From assembly GCF_008065135.1 (NCBI RefSeq), contig NZ_CP042914.1, positions 3,763,404-3,827,403 of the forward strand: a stretch of DNA of 64,000 nt. Reading direction: 5' to 3'. The position numbers and the translations under genes were made by a program. The stretch's first letter is position 1; each line of letters opens with the position of its first letter. Of this stretch, positions 44,550 through 54,889 are shown piece after piece. Origin of the DNA: Roseimaritima ulvae. GTDB lineage: Bacteria; Planctomycetota; Planctomycetia; Pirellulales; Pirellulaceae. The notes beneath the pieces were generated by a model. It was not told where the DNA came from and searched no databases. It worked only from the letters and a program-made list of their open reading frames with translations.

Positions 44550-44555
44550 GGCATT

Positions 44556-44589
44556 CCCACCGTCTGGCGACGGTGGCGACGGTAGCTAC
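44556..44589 (-). repeat. REP-like hairpin (GTAG family) with internal duplication
   Basis: Same element as 44494-44518 but with GGCGACGGT duplicated, giving a 9-base longer copy. It abuts the gltD stop codon. Confidence 0.7.
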
Positions 44590-44597
44590 GGGCGTTG

Positions 44598-46094
44598 CTA
44601 CGGCACCAGCTGGCTGCCCATGGTGACGCCGGGGGCGGGCAGCGTGCTGTGGCCTCGCAGGTAGGTGTCGATGGCACGTGCGGCTCCGCGGCCTTCGTTG
44701 ATCGCCCACACCACCAGGCTTTGTCCGCGGCGGCAGTCACCAGCGGTGAACACGCCATCGATGCTGGTCGTAAACTCGCCGTGCTTGGCTTCGAAGTTGC
44801 TGCGCGGATCGGTTGCGATCCCCAGCGACTTGGCCAGGTACTGTTCGGGGCCTAAGAAGCCCATCGCCAACAGGATCAGTTGAGCGGGCCAATCGCGTTC
44901 GCTGCCGGCCACCTCTTCCATGTTCCAGCCTTCGTCGGTCTTGGTCCATTTGACCTGCACCGTCTTGATGCCTGTCAGATTGCCGTTGCCGTCGCTGAGG
45001 AATTCCTTGGAGAGGATTTGGTATTCGCGGGGGTCTTTGCCAAATTTGGCTTCGGCTTCCTCGTGCCCATAGTCGACGCGGAAGATCCGCGGCCATTCGG
45101 GCCAGGGGTTGTCGTCGGCGCGGTCGGCCGGCGGTTGGGGCAACAGCTCGAAGTTAACCAAACTGCGGCAGCCGTGACGCAAGCTGGTGCCGATGCAGTC
45201 GGTGCCGGTATCGCCGCCGCCGATCACGATCACGTCTTTGCCTTCGGCGCTGATGAAGCTGCTGTCGAGCGGATCGCCGTGCACTTTGTGCTGGGTGTTG
45301 GCGGTCAGGTATTCCATGGCGAAGTAGATGCCTTTTAGCTCGCGACCGTCGATCGGCAGGTCGCGCGGCTTGGTGGCCCCACAGGCCAGCAGCATCGCAT
45401 CGTTCGCTTCGTACATCTCTTTGGCGTCGACGTTTTGTCCCACGTTGGCGTCGGTGACAAAATGCACACCCTCGGCGGTCATCTTGTCGATGCGGCGTTG
45501 CAGCACGCCTTTGTCCAGCTTCATGTTGGGGATCCCGTACTGCAACAGGCCGCCGATGCGGTTCGCCCGTTCGTAGACGGTGACGTCATAGCCGACGCTG
45601 TTCAGTTGGTCGGCGGCGGCCAGGCCAGCGGGCCCGCTGCCGACGATTGCGACTTTCTTGCCATTGCGTTGCAGTGGTGGCGTGGGGGGCAACCAGCCTT
45701 CGGACCAAGCGCGATCGACGATGGCGTTTTCGATGTTCTTGATCGTGACCGGCGGATTGGTAATCCCCAGTACACAGGAACCCTCGCAGGGCGCCGGACA
45801 GACTCGCCCGGTGAACTCGGGGAAGTTATTGGTCTGGTGCAATCGTTCGCTGGCTTCTTTCCAGCGGTTGTTGTAGACCAGATCGTTCCATTCGGGGATC
45901 AGGTTATCGATCGGGCAACCGCTTGCCGACTGGCAAAACGGCACGCCGCAGTCCATGCAGCGAGCGCCCTGTTCCTGCAACTGTTCGGGCCGCGGTTCGG
46001 TGTAGATCTCGTCGTAGTCGTTGACGCGGACGACGGGCAATCGCCAAGCCACTTTCTTGCGATCGAATTCTTTAAATCCTGTGGGCTTTCCCAT
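44598..46094 (-). CDS. gltD: Glutamate synthase small subunit
   Basis: The 498-residue protein has N-terminal Cys-rich Fe-S segments ([33 protein letters not shown]), an FAD site [14 protein letters not shown] near residue 148, and the NADPH site [15 protein letters not shown] near residue 290. It passes electrons from NADPH to GltB for glutamate synthesis from glutamine and 2-oxoglutarate. It follows gltB by 55 bases on the same strand. Its stop abuts a REP-like hairpin. Confidence 0.97.
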   Translation of the reverse strand: MGKPTGFKEFDRKKVAWRLPVVRVNDYDEIYTEPRPEQLQEQGARCMDCGVPFCQSASGCPIDNLIPEWNDLVYNNRWKEASERLHQTNNFPEFTGRVCPAPCEGSCVLGITNPPVTIKNIENAIVDRAWSEGWLPPTPPLQRNGKKVAIVGSGPAGLAAADQLNSVGYDVTVYERANRIGGLLQYGIPNMKLDKGVLQRRIDKMTAEGVHFVTDANVGQNVDAKEMYEANDAMLLACGATKPRDLPIDGRELKGIYFAMEYLTANTQHKVHGDPLDSSFISAEGKDVIVIGGGDTGTDCIGTSLRHGCRSLVNFELLPQPPADRADDNPWPEWPRIFRVDYGHEEAEAKFGKDPREYQILSKEFLSDGNGNLTGIKTVQVKWTKTDEGWNMEEVAGSERDWPAQLILLAMGFLGPEQYLAKSLGIATDPRSNFEAKHGEFTTSIDGVFTAGDCRRGQSLVVWAINEGRGAARAIDTYLRGHSTLPAPGVTMGSQLVP

Positions 46095-46149
46095 CGGCGG
46101 GACTCCGGATTGGTGTTGAGTGTTTTGGTGTTCTAGATGTGTTAGTGCG

Positions 46150-49100
46150 TTAGACCGAAGCGGGTTCGCCTTCGGTTTCTTTGGCCATTTCCTCGAGCAC
46201 GCGCTTGTAGTCGATCGGCATGACTTTGACGCATTGTTCCAGGAAGCCGGACCAGTCCGCCAGCACCTTCGCGGCCACCGTGCTTTGGGTGTAGTGCAGG
46301 TGTTTTTCGATCATCTCTTTGACTTCCGCCTCTTCTTCGGCCGAACCGATGCGTTCCAGTTCGACGGTGGCCAGGTTGCACTGCAGGTTGAAGTCACCAT
46401 CGCGGTCCCAGACATAAGCGATACCGCCGGACATGCCGGCCGCAAAGTTGCGTCCGGTGCGTCCCAGGATGACCACGCGACCACCGGTCATGTATTCACA
46501 ACCGTGTTGGCCGACGCCTTCGATCACCGTCCTCGCGCCACTGTTGCGGACGCAGAAGCGTTCGGCGGCGACGCCGCGGAAATAGGCTTCGCCTCCGGTG
46601 GCCCCGTATAGGCACACGTTGCCGACCAGGATGTTGTCTTCGGGCACATAGCTGGCATCGCGCGGCGGGTAGATGGCGATCCGGCCACCGGACAGTCCCT
46701 TGCCGACGTAATCATTGGCGTCGCCTTCCAGTTCGATCGATACACCGTGTGCCAGGAAGGCGCCGATGCTCTGACCGGCTGAGCCGGAGAGCTTCAAGTG
46801 GATGGTGTCTTCGGGCAGTCCGGCTTGACCATAACGCTTGGCGATTTCATGGCTGAGGATCGTGCCGACGGTGCGGTTAATGTTGACGATCGGAGCTTCG
46901 ATGGTGACCGGCGTTTGGTGATCCAGGGCGGGCTGCGCCTGCGGGATCAGGGTGGTCACGTCCAACGATTTTTCCAAGCCGTGGTCCTGCGATTGAGTGC
47001 AGTACACGCCCACATTTTCGTGTGGTTTAACAGCCGGGGTAAGGATTGCCGACAGATCCAGTCCATCGGCTTTCCAGTGTTTAATCGCCGTGTCGGTATG
47101 CAACACGTCGGAACGTCCCACCATTTCGTCGATCGTGCGGAAGCCCAGTTTGGCCATGATGTGACGGGCTTCTTCGGCAACCATGAACAAGTAGTTGACC
47201 ACATGTTCGGGTTTGCCGCTGAACTTCTTACGCAGTTCCGGGTCTTGGGTGGCGATCCCCACCGGGCAAGTGTTGAGGTGACACTTACGCATCATGATGC
47301 AGCCCATGGTGATCAGCGGAGCGGTCGCGAAACCGAATTCCTCCGCACCCAACAGGGCGGCGATGACCACGTCGCGGCCGGTCTTCAAGCCGCCGTCGGT
47401 CTGCAGGACGACGCGGCTGCGAAGATCGTTCAGCACCAGCACTTGGTGGGTTTCGGCGATTCCCAATTCCCAGGGCAGACCCGCGTGTTTGATGCTGGTC
47501 AGCGGCGAGGCTCCGGTGCCGCCGTTGTCGCCGGCGATCAGGATATGATCGGCGTGCGCCTTGGCGACGCCCGAGGCGATCACGCCCACGCCGACTTCAC
47601 TGACCAGTTTGACGCTCACCCGAGCCGCCGGGTTGGCGTTTTTCAAGTCGTGGATCAGCTGCGCCAAGTCCTCGATCGAATAGATGTCGTGATGCGGCGG
47701 AGGGCTGATCAAGCCGACACCGGGGGTGCTGTAGCGGATGCGGGCGATGTTTTGATCGACCTTGCGGCCGGGCAATTCCCCACCCTCACCGGGCTTGGCA
47801 CCCTGCGAAATTTTGATCTGGATCTCATCGGCGTTGGACAGGTATTCAATGGTCACGCCAAAGCGACCGCTGGCCACCTGTTTGATCGCCGAACGTTTGC
47901 TGTCGCCGTTTTCCATGGTTTGGAAACGAACCGGATCTTCACCGCCTTCGCCGGTGTTGCTTTTGCCGCCCAAGCGGTTCATGGCAATCGCCAACGCCTC
48001 ATGCGATTCAGCACTGATACTGCCAAAACTCATCGCACCGGTGCAGAAGCGTTTAACGATTTCTTCACGCGGTTGGACTTCGCTGAGCGGAATCGAGGGG
48101 CCGGCCGCGCCTTCTTTGAAGTCCAACAAACCACGCAGCGTGCAACGCACCTGGTTGTCGTGGTTCATGGTCTGGGCGAATTTCCAGTACGCGTCCTCGT
48201 TGTTGGTCCGGGCCGCGATCTGCAGGCTGGAGATCGCTTGCGGGCTCCAGGCGTGTTTTTCACCTTCCGCACGCCAGTGGAATTCACCCAGGTTGGGCAA
48301 TTCCTTCATCTTGCGGTCTTCCGCCGCGGGGTAGCCCAGAGCGTGACGCCGCAGGGTTTCTTCGGCCAGGATGTCGAAGTCCACGCCCGCGATCCGGCTT
48401 TGGGTGCCGACAAAACAGGTGTCGATGACGTCGCTCTTCAAGCCCAAGGCTTCGAAGATCTGGGCGCCTTTGTAGCTCTGCAGGGTACTGATGCCCATCT
48501 TGGCCATCACTTTCAGCATTCCCTTGGCGACGCCTTTGCGATACGCCGCAACGACTTTGTCATCGGTCAAATCGTCGGCCAGCAGGCCATCGGCGTGCGA
48601 TTGCCAGAGGGCTTCGAAGGCCAGGTAGGGATTGATCGCGTCGGCGCCGTAGCCGATCAGCAAGCAGTGGTGATGGACTTCGCGAGCCTCGCCAGTTTCG
48701 ATCACCAGCCCGATCCGGGTCCGTTTGGCTTGGCTGACCAAGTGATGATGGACCGCACCAACGGCCAACAACGCGCTGACCGGGACGCGGTCGGCGGAGA
48801 TTTTGCGGTCGGACAGGACCACGATCTGGATGCCCTCATCGGCCGCCGCTTCCGCTTCCGCCGCGATCCGCTGCAGAGTGTTCTTCAGTCCCGCTTTGCC
48901 TTCACTGCGATCGAAGGTGATATCGATCACGCGGCTGTGCCAACCTTTGTAGTTGATGTGCTCCAACGCAGCGACTTCTTCGTTGGTCAGGATCGGATGA
49001 TCGACCAGCAGGCGATGACAATGTTCCGGGGTGGCGGTCAGCAGGTTCAGTTCGGGACCGATGTAACATTCCAGCGACATGATGACTTCTTCGCGGATCG

Positions 49101-50733
49101 AGTCGATCGCCGGGTTGGTAACCTGGGCGAACAACTGCTTGAAGTAGTCGTAGATCATCCGCGGCTTGTCGCTCAGACACGCCAGTGCGCTGTCGTTGCC
49201 CATCGAACCGACCGGGTCACGGCCCTGTTCGACCAGCGGCCGCAACATGAAGGACATCGTTTCCAGCGTATAACCAAACGCTTGCATCCGAGGCAGCAGG
49301 GTCTCGGGATTAAAGCCGTGCGGTTCGCCGTCCGGGTTTAGATCCGCCAAGCGGATACGTTGGTCGCGGAGCCATTTGCCGTAGGGTTTGCGTTTGGCAA
49401 AACCCAATTTCAGTTCATCGTCGGGGATCAAGCGGCCCTGTTCGAAATCGACCAGGAACATGCGGCCCGGTTCCAGCCGTCCCTTTTCTTTGACCAACGC
49501 CGGGTCGACCGGCAACACGCCGACTTCGCTGGCCATGATCACGCGATCGTCGTGGGTGATGTAATAACGACTGGGCCGCAGACCGTTGCGGTCCAGGGTG
49601 GCGCCGATGTATTTACCGTCGGTAAAGGCGATCGAGGCGGGACCGTCCCAGGGTTCCATCAGCGACGAGAAGTATTCGTAGAATGCACGCTTCTCTTCGG
49701 GCATGGTTTGGTGCTTCTGCCACGCTTCGGGGACCATCATCATGATCGCTTCCTGCAGCGTGCGGCCGTTCATCAGCAGGAACTCCAACACGTTGTCGAA
49801 CGTGCCGGAATCGCTCAGGTGCGGCTCGACAACCGGGAACAGCTTCTGCAAGTCATCGCCGAACAATTCGCTGGCCGCCGACCCTTCGCGGGCTTGCATC
49901 CAGTTCTTGTTGCCGCGGAGCGTATTGATTTCGCCGTTGTGGCTCATAAACCGCAGCGGTTGAGCGCGGTCCCAGGAGGGGAAGGTGTTGGTCGAGAACC
50001 GGCTGTGGACCATCGCCAGGTGCGTGGTGAAATCCTTGTCGCGAAGGTCGGGATAGTAGGGCAGCACCTGGGCGGGCGTCAGCATGCCCTTGTAGATGAT
50101 GACCCGCGTGCTGAGCGAACAGATGTAGAACATCAACGCCTGGGCCAGGGTTTCCGAGCCCCGCAGTTGGTGGCTGGCCTGCTTGCGAATCAGGTACAGT
50201 TGGCGTTCGAAGGCGGCGTCATCGAGTCCTTCGGCGGCGCCCACGAATAGCTGTTCCACAAACGGTTCGCTGCGCCGCGCGGTGGGGCCCACGTCGGCCA
50301 GATCGGTGTCCTGAGGCACGTCCCGCCAACCCAGCAGGGTTTGGCCGGACTCTTGGATCAATTTTTCCACCGTCTGCTTGCAATGCTCGCGTTCACTCTG
50401 ATCGGTGGGCAGGAACACCAAGCCGGCTGCGTAATGGCCTTCAGCCGGCAGCTCGATCCCCAGGTCCTGCTTGGCGACTTTGCGCAAGAACCGGTCGGGC
50501 AGCCCGCACATGATGCCCGAACCGTCGCCCGTGTTGGGTTCGCAACCACAGGCACCGCGGTGGTCCATGTTCTGCAGAATCACGTCCGCGTCCAGCACGA
50601 TCTGATGGCTGGCTTGGCCCTTGATGTGCGCGATAAAGCCCACGCCACAGCTATCTTTTTCCAAGCTGGGGTCGTATAAGCCGTGTTTGGGGGGAAGGTG
50701 GTGGGTCAATACTTTGGGGTTCGTCTGACTCAT
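46150..50733 (-). CDS. gltB: Glutamate synthase large subunit
   Basis: The 1527-residue protein matches the usual length. The catalytic N-terminal Cys is seen as DSCGVGF (Cys29), implying removal of a 28-residue propeptide. Glutamine amidotransferase features ([16 protein letters not shown]) follow. The FMN/synthase domain has [12 protein letters not shown], then [10 protein letters not shown] and [13 protein letters not shown]; the 3Fe-4S site is in [15 protein letters not shown]. The C-terminal beta-helix is near residues 1260-1480. It lies between lysR and gltD on the same strand. Confidence 0.98.
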   Translation of the reverse strand: MSQTNPKVLTHHLPPKHGLYDPSLEKDSCGVGFIAHIKGQASHQIVLDADVILQNMDHRGACGCEPNTGDGSGIMCGLPDRFLRKVAKQDLGIELPAEGHYAAGLVFLPTDQSEREHCKQTVEKLIQESGQTLLGWRDVPQDTDLADVGPTARRSEPFVEQLFVGAAEGLDDAAFERQLYLIRKQASHQLRGSETLAQALMFYICSLSTRVIIYKGMLTPAQVLPYYPDLRDKDFTTHLAMVHSRFSTNTFPSWDRAQPLRFMSHNGEINTLRGNKNWMQAREGSAASELFGDDLQKLFPVVEPHLSDSGTFDNVLEFLLMNGRTLQEAIMMMVPEAWQKHQTMPEEKRAFYEYFSSLMEPWDGPASIAFTDGKYIGATLDRNGLRPSRYYITHDDRVIMASEVGVLPVDPALVKEKGRLEPGRMFLVDFEQGRLIPDDELKLGFAKRKPYGKWLRDQRIRLADLNPDGEPHGFNPETLLPRMQAFGYTLETMSFMLRPLVEQGRDPVGSMGNDSALACLSDKPRMIYDYFKQLFAQVTNPAIDSIREEVIMSLECYIGPELNLLTATPEHCHRLLVDHPILTNEEVAALEHINYKGWHSRVIDITFDRSEGKAGLKNTLQRIAAEAEAAADEGIQIVVLSDRKISADRVPVSALLAVGAVHHHLVSQAKRTRIGLVIETGEAREVHHHCLLIGYGADAINPYLAFEALWQSHADGLLADDLTDDKVVAAYRKGVAKGMLKVMAKMGISTLQSYKGAQIFEALGLKSDVIDTCFVGTQSRIAGVDFDILAEETLRRHALGYPAAEDRKMKELPNLGEFHWRAEGEKHAWSPQAISSLQIAARTNNEDAYWKFAQTMNHDNQVRCTLRGLLDFKEGAAGPSIPLSEVQPREEIVKRFCTGAMSFGSISAESHEALAIAMNRLGGKSNTGEGGEDPVRFQTMENGDSKRSAIKQVASGRFGVTIEYLSNADEIQIKISQGAKPGEGGELPGRKVDQNIARIRYSTPGVGLISPPPHHDIYSIEDLAQLIHDLKNANPAARVSVKLVSEVGVGVIASGVAKAHADHILIAGDNGGTGASPLTSIKHAGLPWELGIAETHQVLVLNDLRSRVVLQTDGGLKTGRDVVIAALLGAEEFGFATAPLITMGCIMMRKCHLNTCPVGIATQDPELRKKFSGKPEHVVNYLFMVAEEARHIMAKLGFRTIDEMVGRSDVLHTDTAIKHWKADGLDLSAILTPAVKPHENVGVYCTQSQDHGLEKSLDVTTLIPQAQPALDHQTPVTIEAPIVNINRTVGTILSHEIAKRYGQAGLPEDTIHLKLSGSAGQSIGAFLAHGVSIELEGDANDYVGKGLSGGRIAIYPPRDASYVPEDNILVGNVCLYGATGGEAYFRGVAAERFCVRNSGARTVIEGVGQHGCEYMTGGRVVILGRTGRNFAAGMSGGIAYVWDRDGDFNLQCNLATVELERIGSAEEEAEVKEMIEKHLHYTQSTVAAKVLADWSGFLEQCVKVMPIDYKRVLEEMAKETEGEPASV

Positions 50734-50787
50734 CTTCTCTCGCTCTTGAAGGATCGCGGTTGACGCTCTGCCAATCGGCGCATCGTT

Positions 50788-51861
50788 TTATCTAGGGATG
50801 TGAACGGATTTGGACTTGGGTTTTGGTTTGGAATGGGTGTTCGAGTTTGCTTGGCTTGTCGCGTTGCCCTTTGCTTTCGCCGCTGCGCCATTGCTCGCTG
50901 TCCGCGGCAGTTTGCCTTCGGCATCCGGTTTGGCATAAGCCGCACTGTTTGCCGAGGAGCTTGCGGTACGTGGCGGTTCGATCGGTTTGCCGAGCAGCAT
51001 TTCAGCGAATTCGCGAGCGGCAGGGCTGAGCTTGCCGGAACGCCGACGGATAATGCCCAGCGGCCGCTGCAAGGACAGCTCTGGACAAGCCACCACCCGC
51101 AAACTGCCCGCGGCGGTCTCTCGTCGCACCGCCGCTTCGGGTAGGATCCCAATGCCTTGATTGGCCTGGATGGCGCGGATCATCGAATCCAGATTGTCGT
51201 ATTCGAATTGGTAATTGGGCCGCACGCCGTGGTGACTGAAAAACTGATCGATCTCGCGACGCACCTTCAACGAGGTCTCAAAGCCGATCATCGGCAACTT
51301 GTTAAGCGAGTTCAGTTCCACGTCGCCGGCGGTGGCCATCGGGTGTTCGGGAGCACAGATCAAACGCATGGGCTCTTTCTGCCAGTGCGTGCTGCGAACC
51401 GCGCGGGTGCCGCGGGCATAGCTGATCAAGCCAAAATCCGCTTCGCCGCTGGATGCTAACTCCACGACTCGCGTGGGCGTGGCCGGCTCGATGCGGATCT
51501 CTACGTCGGGATGCATCTGCTGAAAGGCCGCCGTCGCTTCGGGCATGTAACTGGCGGCCACCGAATAAATAGCCGCCACGCGAACCCGCCCCTGCAAACG
51601 GCTACCCAAACATCGCACCTCCTGCTCCAAAGCCCGGTAGTCGCCGAGGATCTTTCGCAAACCCTGATGGAACACCGCGCCGGCATCGGTCAGGTTCAAG
51701 GGCCGCTTGCTGCGATCGACCAATCGCGCTCCGAGCACCTCTTCGATGTGCAGCACCGCTTGGCTAACGGCGCTCTGGGTCACGGCATGCGTTTCCGCGG
51801 CGCGCGAGAACGAACGCTGCTGGGCGACGGAGCAGAAGAGTTCCAGAGAACGCAGTTGCAT
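50788..51861 (-). CDS. LysR-family transcriptional regulator
   Basis: In the 357-residue protein, residues 1-60 are a LysR winged HTH (LELFCSVAQQRSFSRAAE, TQSAVSQAVLHIEEVLG) and residues 90-295 a periplasmic-binding-like effector domain resembling the CysB/CbbR group. A low-complexity Ala/Ser/Lys tail of about 55 residues is unusual for the family. It is on the same strand and 54 bases upstream of gltB, so it probably controls glutamate synthase, although LysR genes are more often divergent from their targets. Confidence 0.93.
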   Translation of the reverse strand: MQLRSLELFCSVAQQRSFSRAAETHAVTQSAVSQAVLHIEEVLGARLVDRSKRPLNLTDAGAVFHQGLRKILGDYRALEQEVRCLGSRLQGRVRVAAIYSVAASYMPEATAAFQQMHPDVEIRIEPATPTRVVELASSGEADFGLISYARGTRAVRSTHWQKEPMRLICAPEHPMATAGDVELNSLNKLPMIGFETSLKVRREIDQFFSHHGVRPNYQFEYDNLDSMIRAIQANQGIGILPEAAVRRETAAGSLRVVACPELSLQRPLGIIRRRSGKLSPAAREFAEMLLGKPIEPPRTASSSANSAAYAKPDAEGKLPRTASNGAAAKAKGNATSQANSNTHSKPKPKSKSVHIPR

Positions 51862-52344
51862 GTATCAGAAAAGCTTATAGTAAGGAGACGTCAACTCGGC
51901 CAACTCGGATATCGAGAATAGAACCAGGTCGGCGGGTCGTCAATAGCCTGGCCGAGTGAGGTGGGGCTGGGCGTGGATTAGGTGGTGATGAGTCGCTGTG
52001 GTGCGCAAGCGTCCGTTAGGGAAATGATTGCGGACGTGGCATGGGGGGTGCGGGCTGGTTTTTGATTGGGAATGCAAGGTTTTTGGCAATAGGAGGATAG
52101 CTCGACAGTGGATCGCTGCTCGCCATTGCAGCGGCCAGGAAACTGTCGCCACGATAAGTTTTTCTAATGCTGTGGTCGTGCGATTATTATTGAATGGCGC
52201 GAGAATCCGAGCCGGGAAGAGCGGTGCAGGACGCAACGGTGAGAGAAAGGAACCGAAAGGATGGAAGGGACCAACGGGACGGAAAGGACAGGTCCCCGTA
52301 GTCCTTGTAAGTTCCTTCCTTCGTTCTTGTTCTCTTTGCTCAGG
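51862..52344. other. Intergenic region, no gene recognised
   Basis: These 483 bases lie upstream of lysR and downstream of the small membrane-protein gene, both on the minus strand. A GGGAC/GGAAAGGAC-rich stretch at about 52245-52320 forms a hairpin (52284-52289 with 52301-52306) of the same type as the one after galM. The rest shows nothing specific. Confidence 0.5.
52284..52306. terminator. GGGAC-type hairpin, possible terminator
   Basis: AAGGAC and GTCCTT pair around an 11-base loop inside a GGAAGGGAC-type repeat stretch, resembling the longer hairpin at 23209-23253. On the minus strand it follows the small membrane-protein gene. Confidence 0.35.
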
Positions 52345-52611
52345 CTACTCGCCGCCGCCGGCGGCGCCCCAGCGTTTGGGCAGTGTGACGGCGTACAGGA
52401 TGATCACTGTGCCACCGCTCAGCAGCCCCCAGGGCAACGCCTCGGAAGGCTCCCAGACTTTGGTGGTCTGGGCAGGCGGGGCGGAGGGGTCGACAAAATT
52501 CGCGGCCGTGGATTTGCCGGCCGCATACAACGAGGCGCTATCGATCATCAAGCATTCGATACCCAGGATGATCATCATGATCGCCACAGCTATAAAGAAA
52601 GATCGCCACAT
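52345..52611 (-). CDS. Small membrane protein of unknown function
   Basis: The 88-residue protein has an N-terminal membrane helix (FFIAVAIMMIILGIECLMI) and a second one near residues 63-78 (GLLSGGTVIILYAVTL), joined by a Pro/Ala-rich loop. It resembles short conserved hypothetical membrane proteins of planctomycetes; no function can be assigned. Confidence 0.7.
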   Translation of the reverse strand: MWRSFFIAVAIMMIILGIECLMIDSASLYAAGKSTAANFVDPSAPPAQTTKVWEPSEALPWGLLSGGTVIILYAVTLPKRWGAAGGGE

Positions 52612-52905
52612 GGTGTATGCCTCGCAGGAATAAAGATTCGTGCGTTTGAAAAGGGGGGGGACAAACCTAGAGTGCTTATCGCCTGTTGCCCCCGCTGGAC
52701 TTCATCGCCCTTTGGCCGCTGGACGCAGACGATACGTTTCGCATATCCGGACCCCGCCCTCGCCGTTTAAGCCGGCGGCGTGAACCGGCTGTGTGGGACT
52801 GCCAGCGGGTCTGTCCCCTGCACGGGCCGCCCTGCGATGCGTTACCTTACCGGTCCGCATCTGCGTTACCCGTTTCGTTTCATCTTTGTTCCCCGCTGGG
52901 CTGCC

Positions 52906-53823
52906 GTGTCTGCGCTAACTGTTTCCTTGAACCGGCTGAATTTGCAGAACCCGATCCTGGTGGCATCGGGAACCTTTGGATACGCTCGCGAAATGGAGGG
53001 CTTGGTCGACTGCGCTCGCCTGGGCGGCATCCTTCCCAAAACCATCACGGCCGAACCGCGAATCGGCAATGCACCTTGGCGCACCGTCGAGGTCTCCGCC
53101 GGGCTATTGAATTCAATCGGCTTGGATAACGACGGCGTCGACGCCTTTTTGCAGCACCACCTGCCGTACCTCTCCAAAATCGGCACGGCGATCATCGTCA
53201 GTGTGGCGGGCCGCAGCGAGCAGGAATATGTACAGTTGGCCGAACGCGTCGGCAGCCAGAGCGGCGTGGCGGCCATTGAGTTAAATCTATCCTGTCCGAA
53301 CGTATCGGGCGGGGTCGACTTTGGCACCGATCCGGCGGCCTGCGGGCGGTTGGTCGCCGCCGCTCGAGCTGCCTGCCCGGTGCCGATTCTGGCCAAGTTG
53401 ACGCCCAACGTAACCCGCATCGTCGACGTCGCATCGGCGGCTGCCGACGCCGGCGCCGACGCGGTGTGTTTGATCAATACGCTGCTGGGGATGGCGGTCG
53501 ACTGGCGCAAACGACGACCCATGTTGGGCAACGTGATGGGCGGTTTAAGCGGCCCGGCGATCAAACCGGTGGCCCTGCGATGTGTCCATCAAGTGCGTCA
53601 AGCGACTTCGGTTCCCATCATTGGCATCGGCGGGATCGCCACCATCGATGACGTGATGGAGTTCCTGGTCGCCGGCGCTTCGGCGGTTCAAATCGGGACC
53701 GCCAACTACTACGACCCACACGTCTCCACGCGGCTGATCGACGAACTGCCCGCGGCGTTGGAGCTGCTGGGCGCCGATTCGGTGAAAGCCGTCGTCGGTA
53801 CGCTTAACCTAGACCGCAGTTAG
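52906..53823 (+). CDS. pyrD: Dihydroorotate dehydrogenase, class 1B type
   Basis: The enzyme oxidises dihydroorotate to orotate in pyrimidine synthesis. FMN and substrate motifs are [35 protein letters not shown], and the FMN phosphate site [27 protein letters not shown]. The proposed GTG start at 52906 gives an N-terminus of family length. The frame is open to 52780 (in-frame ATG at 52837), so the start is uncertain. Class 1B enzymes usually need PyrK; none is seen in this window. Confidence 0.92.
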   Translation: MSALTVSLNRLNLQNPILVASGTFGYAREMEGLVDCARLGGILPKTITAEPRIGNAPWRTVEVSAGLLNSIGLDNDGVDAFLQHHLPYLSKIGTAIIVSVAGRSEQEYVQLAERVGSQSGVAAIELNLSCPNVSGGVDFGTDPAACGRLVAAARAACPVPILAKLTPNVTRIVDVASAAADAGADAVCLINTLLGMAVDWRKRRPMLGNVMGGLSGPAIKPVALRCVHQVRQATSVPIIGIGGIATIDDVMEFLVAGASAVQIGTANYYDPHVSTRLIDELPAALELLGADSVKAVVGTLNLDRS

Positions 53824-53853
53824 CGATTTGAGATTTGCGATTTCAGATTTGAG
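53824..53853. repeat. Decayed GATTTGAG heptamer repeat
   Basis: GATTTGAGATTTGCGATTTC followed by AGATTTGAG is a diverged short version of the YTGAGAT array at 42514-42723. It lies between pyrD and the nitroreductase gene. Confidence 0.7.
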
Positions 53854-53881
53854 TTGTTTTGAAACTTTTGGGAGCTACTCG

Positions 53882-54469
53882 ATGCCTGCAGCCACACCGG
53901 ACCATCCGATCTTGGACGTAATCCCCCGCCGCTGGAGTCCTTACGCCTTCACGCCGCGGACCGTCGAACGCGAGAAGTTACTGTCCTGCTTTGAAGCCGC
54001 GCGGTGGGCGGCCAGCAGTTTCAACGAACAGCCGTGGAGCTTCCTGGTCGCCTTTCGCGAGCAGGAAGCCGAGTTCGCAAAGATGCTCGATTGCTTGGTG
54101 GAAGCCAATCAGGCTTGGGCCAAGAACGTGGGCGTGTTGATCCTGACGGTCACCCGCAGCCGTTTCCAAAAGAACGAAAAACCCAACCGCGTGGCGCTGC
54201 ACGACCTGGGCGCCGCCGCGGCGCATTTTGCGTTGCAAGCCGCGGAGTTGGGGTTGCAGGCGCATCAAATGGCCGGGGTGGAGTTGGAAAAGGTCCGCAC
54301 CACGTATTCCATTCCCGAGGGCTATCAGCCGCAGACGGCGATCGCGTTGGGCTACCCCGATCCCAAACCCGGCGACAGCGAATTCGCGCAGCGTGACGCC
54401 GGGCCGCGAAAGCGAAAAACGGTGCAGCAACAGGTTTTCAGCGGGACTTGGGAACAACCCGCGTTTTAG
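53882..54469 (+). CDS. Nitroreductase family protein
   Basis: The protein has about 195 residues with the FMN-binding pattern of nitroreductases: RRWSPYAFTPRTVE, CFEAARWAASSFNEQPW, DLGAAAAHFALQAAELGL, and a C-terminal IALGYPDP. It is likely an NAD(P)H-dependent flavoprotein with unknown substrate. The ATG at 53882 is preferred to an upstream start at 53828 because the extra residues are encoded by a decayed GATTTGAG repeat. Confidence 0.92.
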   Translation: MPAATPDHPILDVIPRRWSPYAFTPRTVEREKLLSCFEAARWAASSFNEQPWSFLVAFREQEAEFAKMLDCLVEANQAWAKNVGVLILTVTRSRFQKNEKPNRVALHDLGAAAAHFALQAAELGLQAHQMAGVELEKVRTTYSIPEGYQPQTAIALGYPDPKPGDSEFAQRDAGPRKRKTVQQQVFSGTWEQPAF

Positions 54470-54487
54470 AACCGGTATACTGAGCGG

Positions 54488-54871
54488 ATGCCTGACTCCC
54501 GACACCCCCCCGCCGATTCGCCGCCGCTCGCCCCGGCCGCTGCCGCTCGTCAGCAGGTCACTCGGCGGGCTCGTCGTCCTCAGATCAGCATCGCATTTAT
54601 GCTGCTCAGCATGACGATCCTGTGCGCCATGTCCGCCGCCATGTTCTACGCCTCACGCGTTCCGGCGATCTACGGCGAAGTGTTTTCCTGGTTTGGCAAA
54701 GAAGTCGAGCCGCAGGAAACCAAACGCACGGTGCATCTGACGTTTTTGTTGTTCACCTATGCTTCGCCGTTGTTGCTGGCCTGCTTGCTGGGAGTGGTGG
54801 TCAGCGTGCTGCGTTGGTTCAGTCCGGAGGAGAGCGATGAAGGCCCCTCCAGTCCTTGGGACGAAGGTTGA
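54488..54871 (+). CDS. Small membrane protein of unknown function
   Basis: The 127-residue protein has a Pro/Ala/Arg-rich N-terminus, then two membrane helices near residues 34-56 (SIAFMLLSMTILCAMSAAMF) and 84-108 (FLLFTYASPLLLACLLGVVV). The C-terminus is acidic. Same strand as the next membrane protein, 18 bases away, so possibly cotranscribed. Confidence 0.75.
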   Translation: MPDSRHPPADSPPLAPAAAARQQVTRRARRPQISIAFMLLSMTILCAMSAAMFYASRVPAIYGEVFSWFGKEVEPQETKRTVHLTFLLFTYASPLLLACLLGVVVSVLRWFSPEESDEGPSSPWDEG

Positions 54872-54889
54872 CAACGGTAAATCGACACG

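Larger units (their letters stand above)
43817..44597. other. Convergent intergenic region rich in structure
   Basis: These 781 bases lie between two convergent genes. 43817-44000 shows nothing specific. 44003-44335 is a series of perfect or near-perfect helices (possible ncRNA). 44376-44589 holds five REP-like hairpins in two orientations. Between them, 44434-44475 is an AT-rich run of TTTGCAATTTGCAA-type sequence. No protein gene is supported. Confidence 0.7.

Noticed and set aside
46798-49341. 847-residue plus-strand open frame opposite gltB
   Set aside because: Antisense shadow of gltB in high-GC DNA; composition is His/Gln/Asp/Val-rich without any domain.
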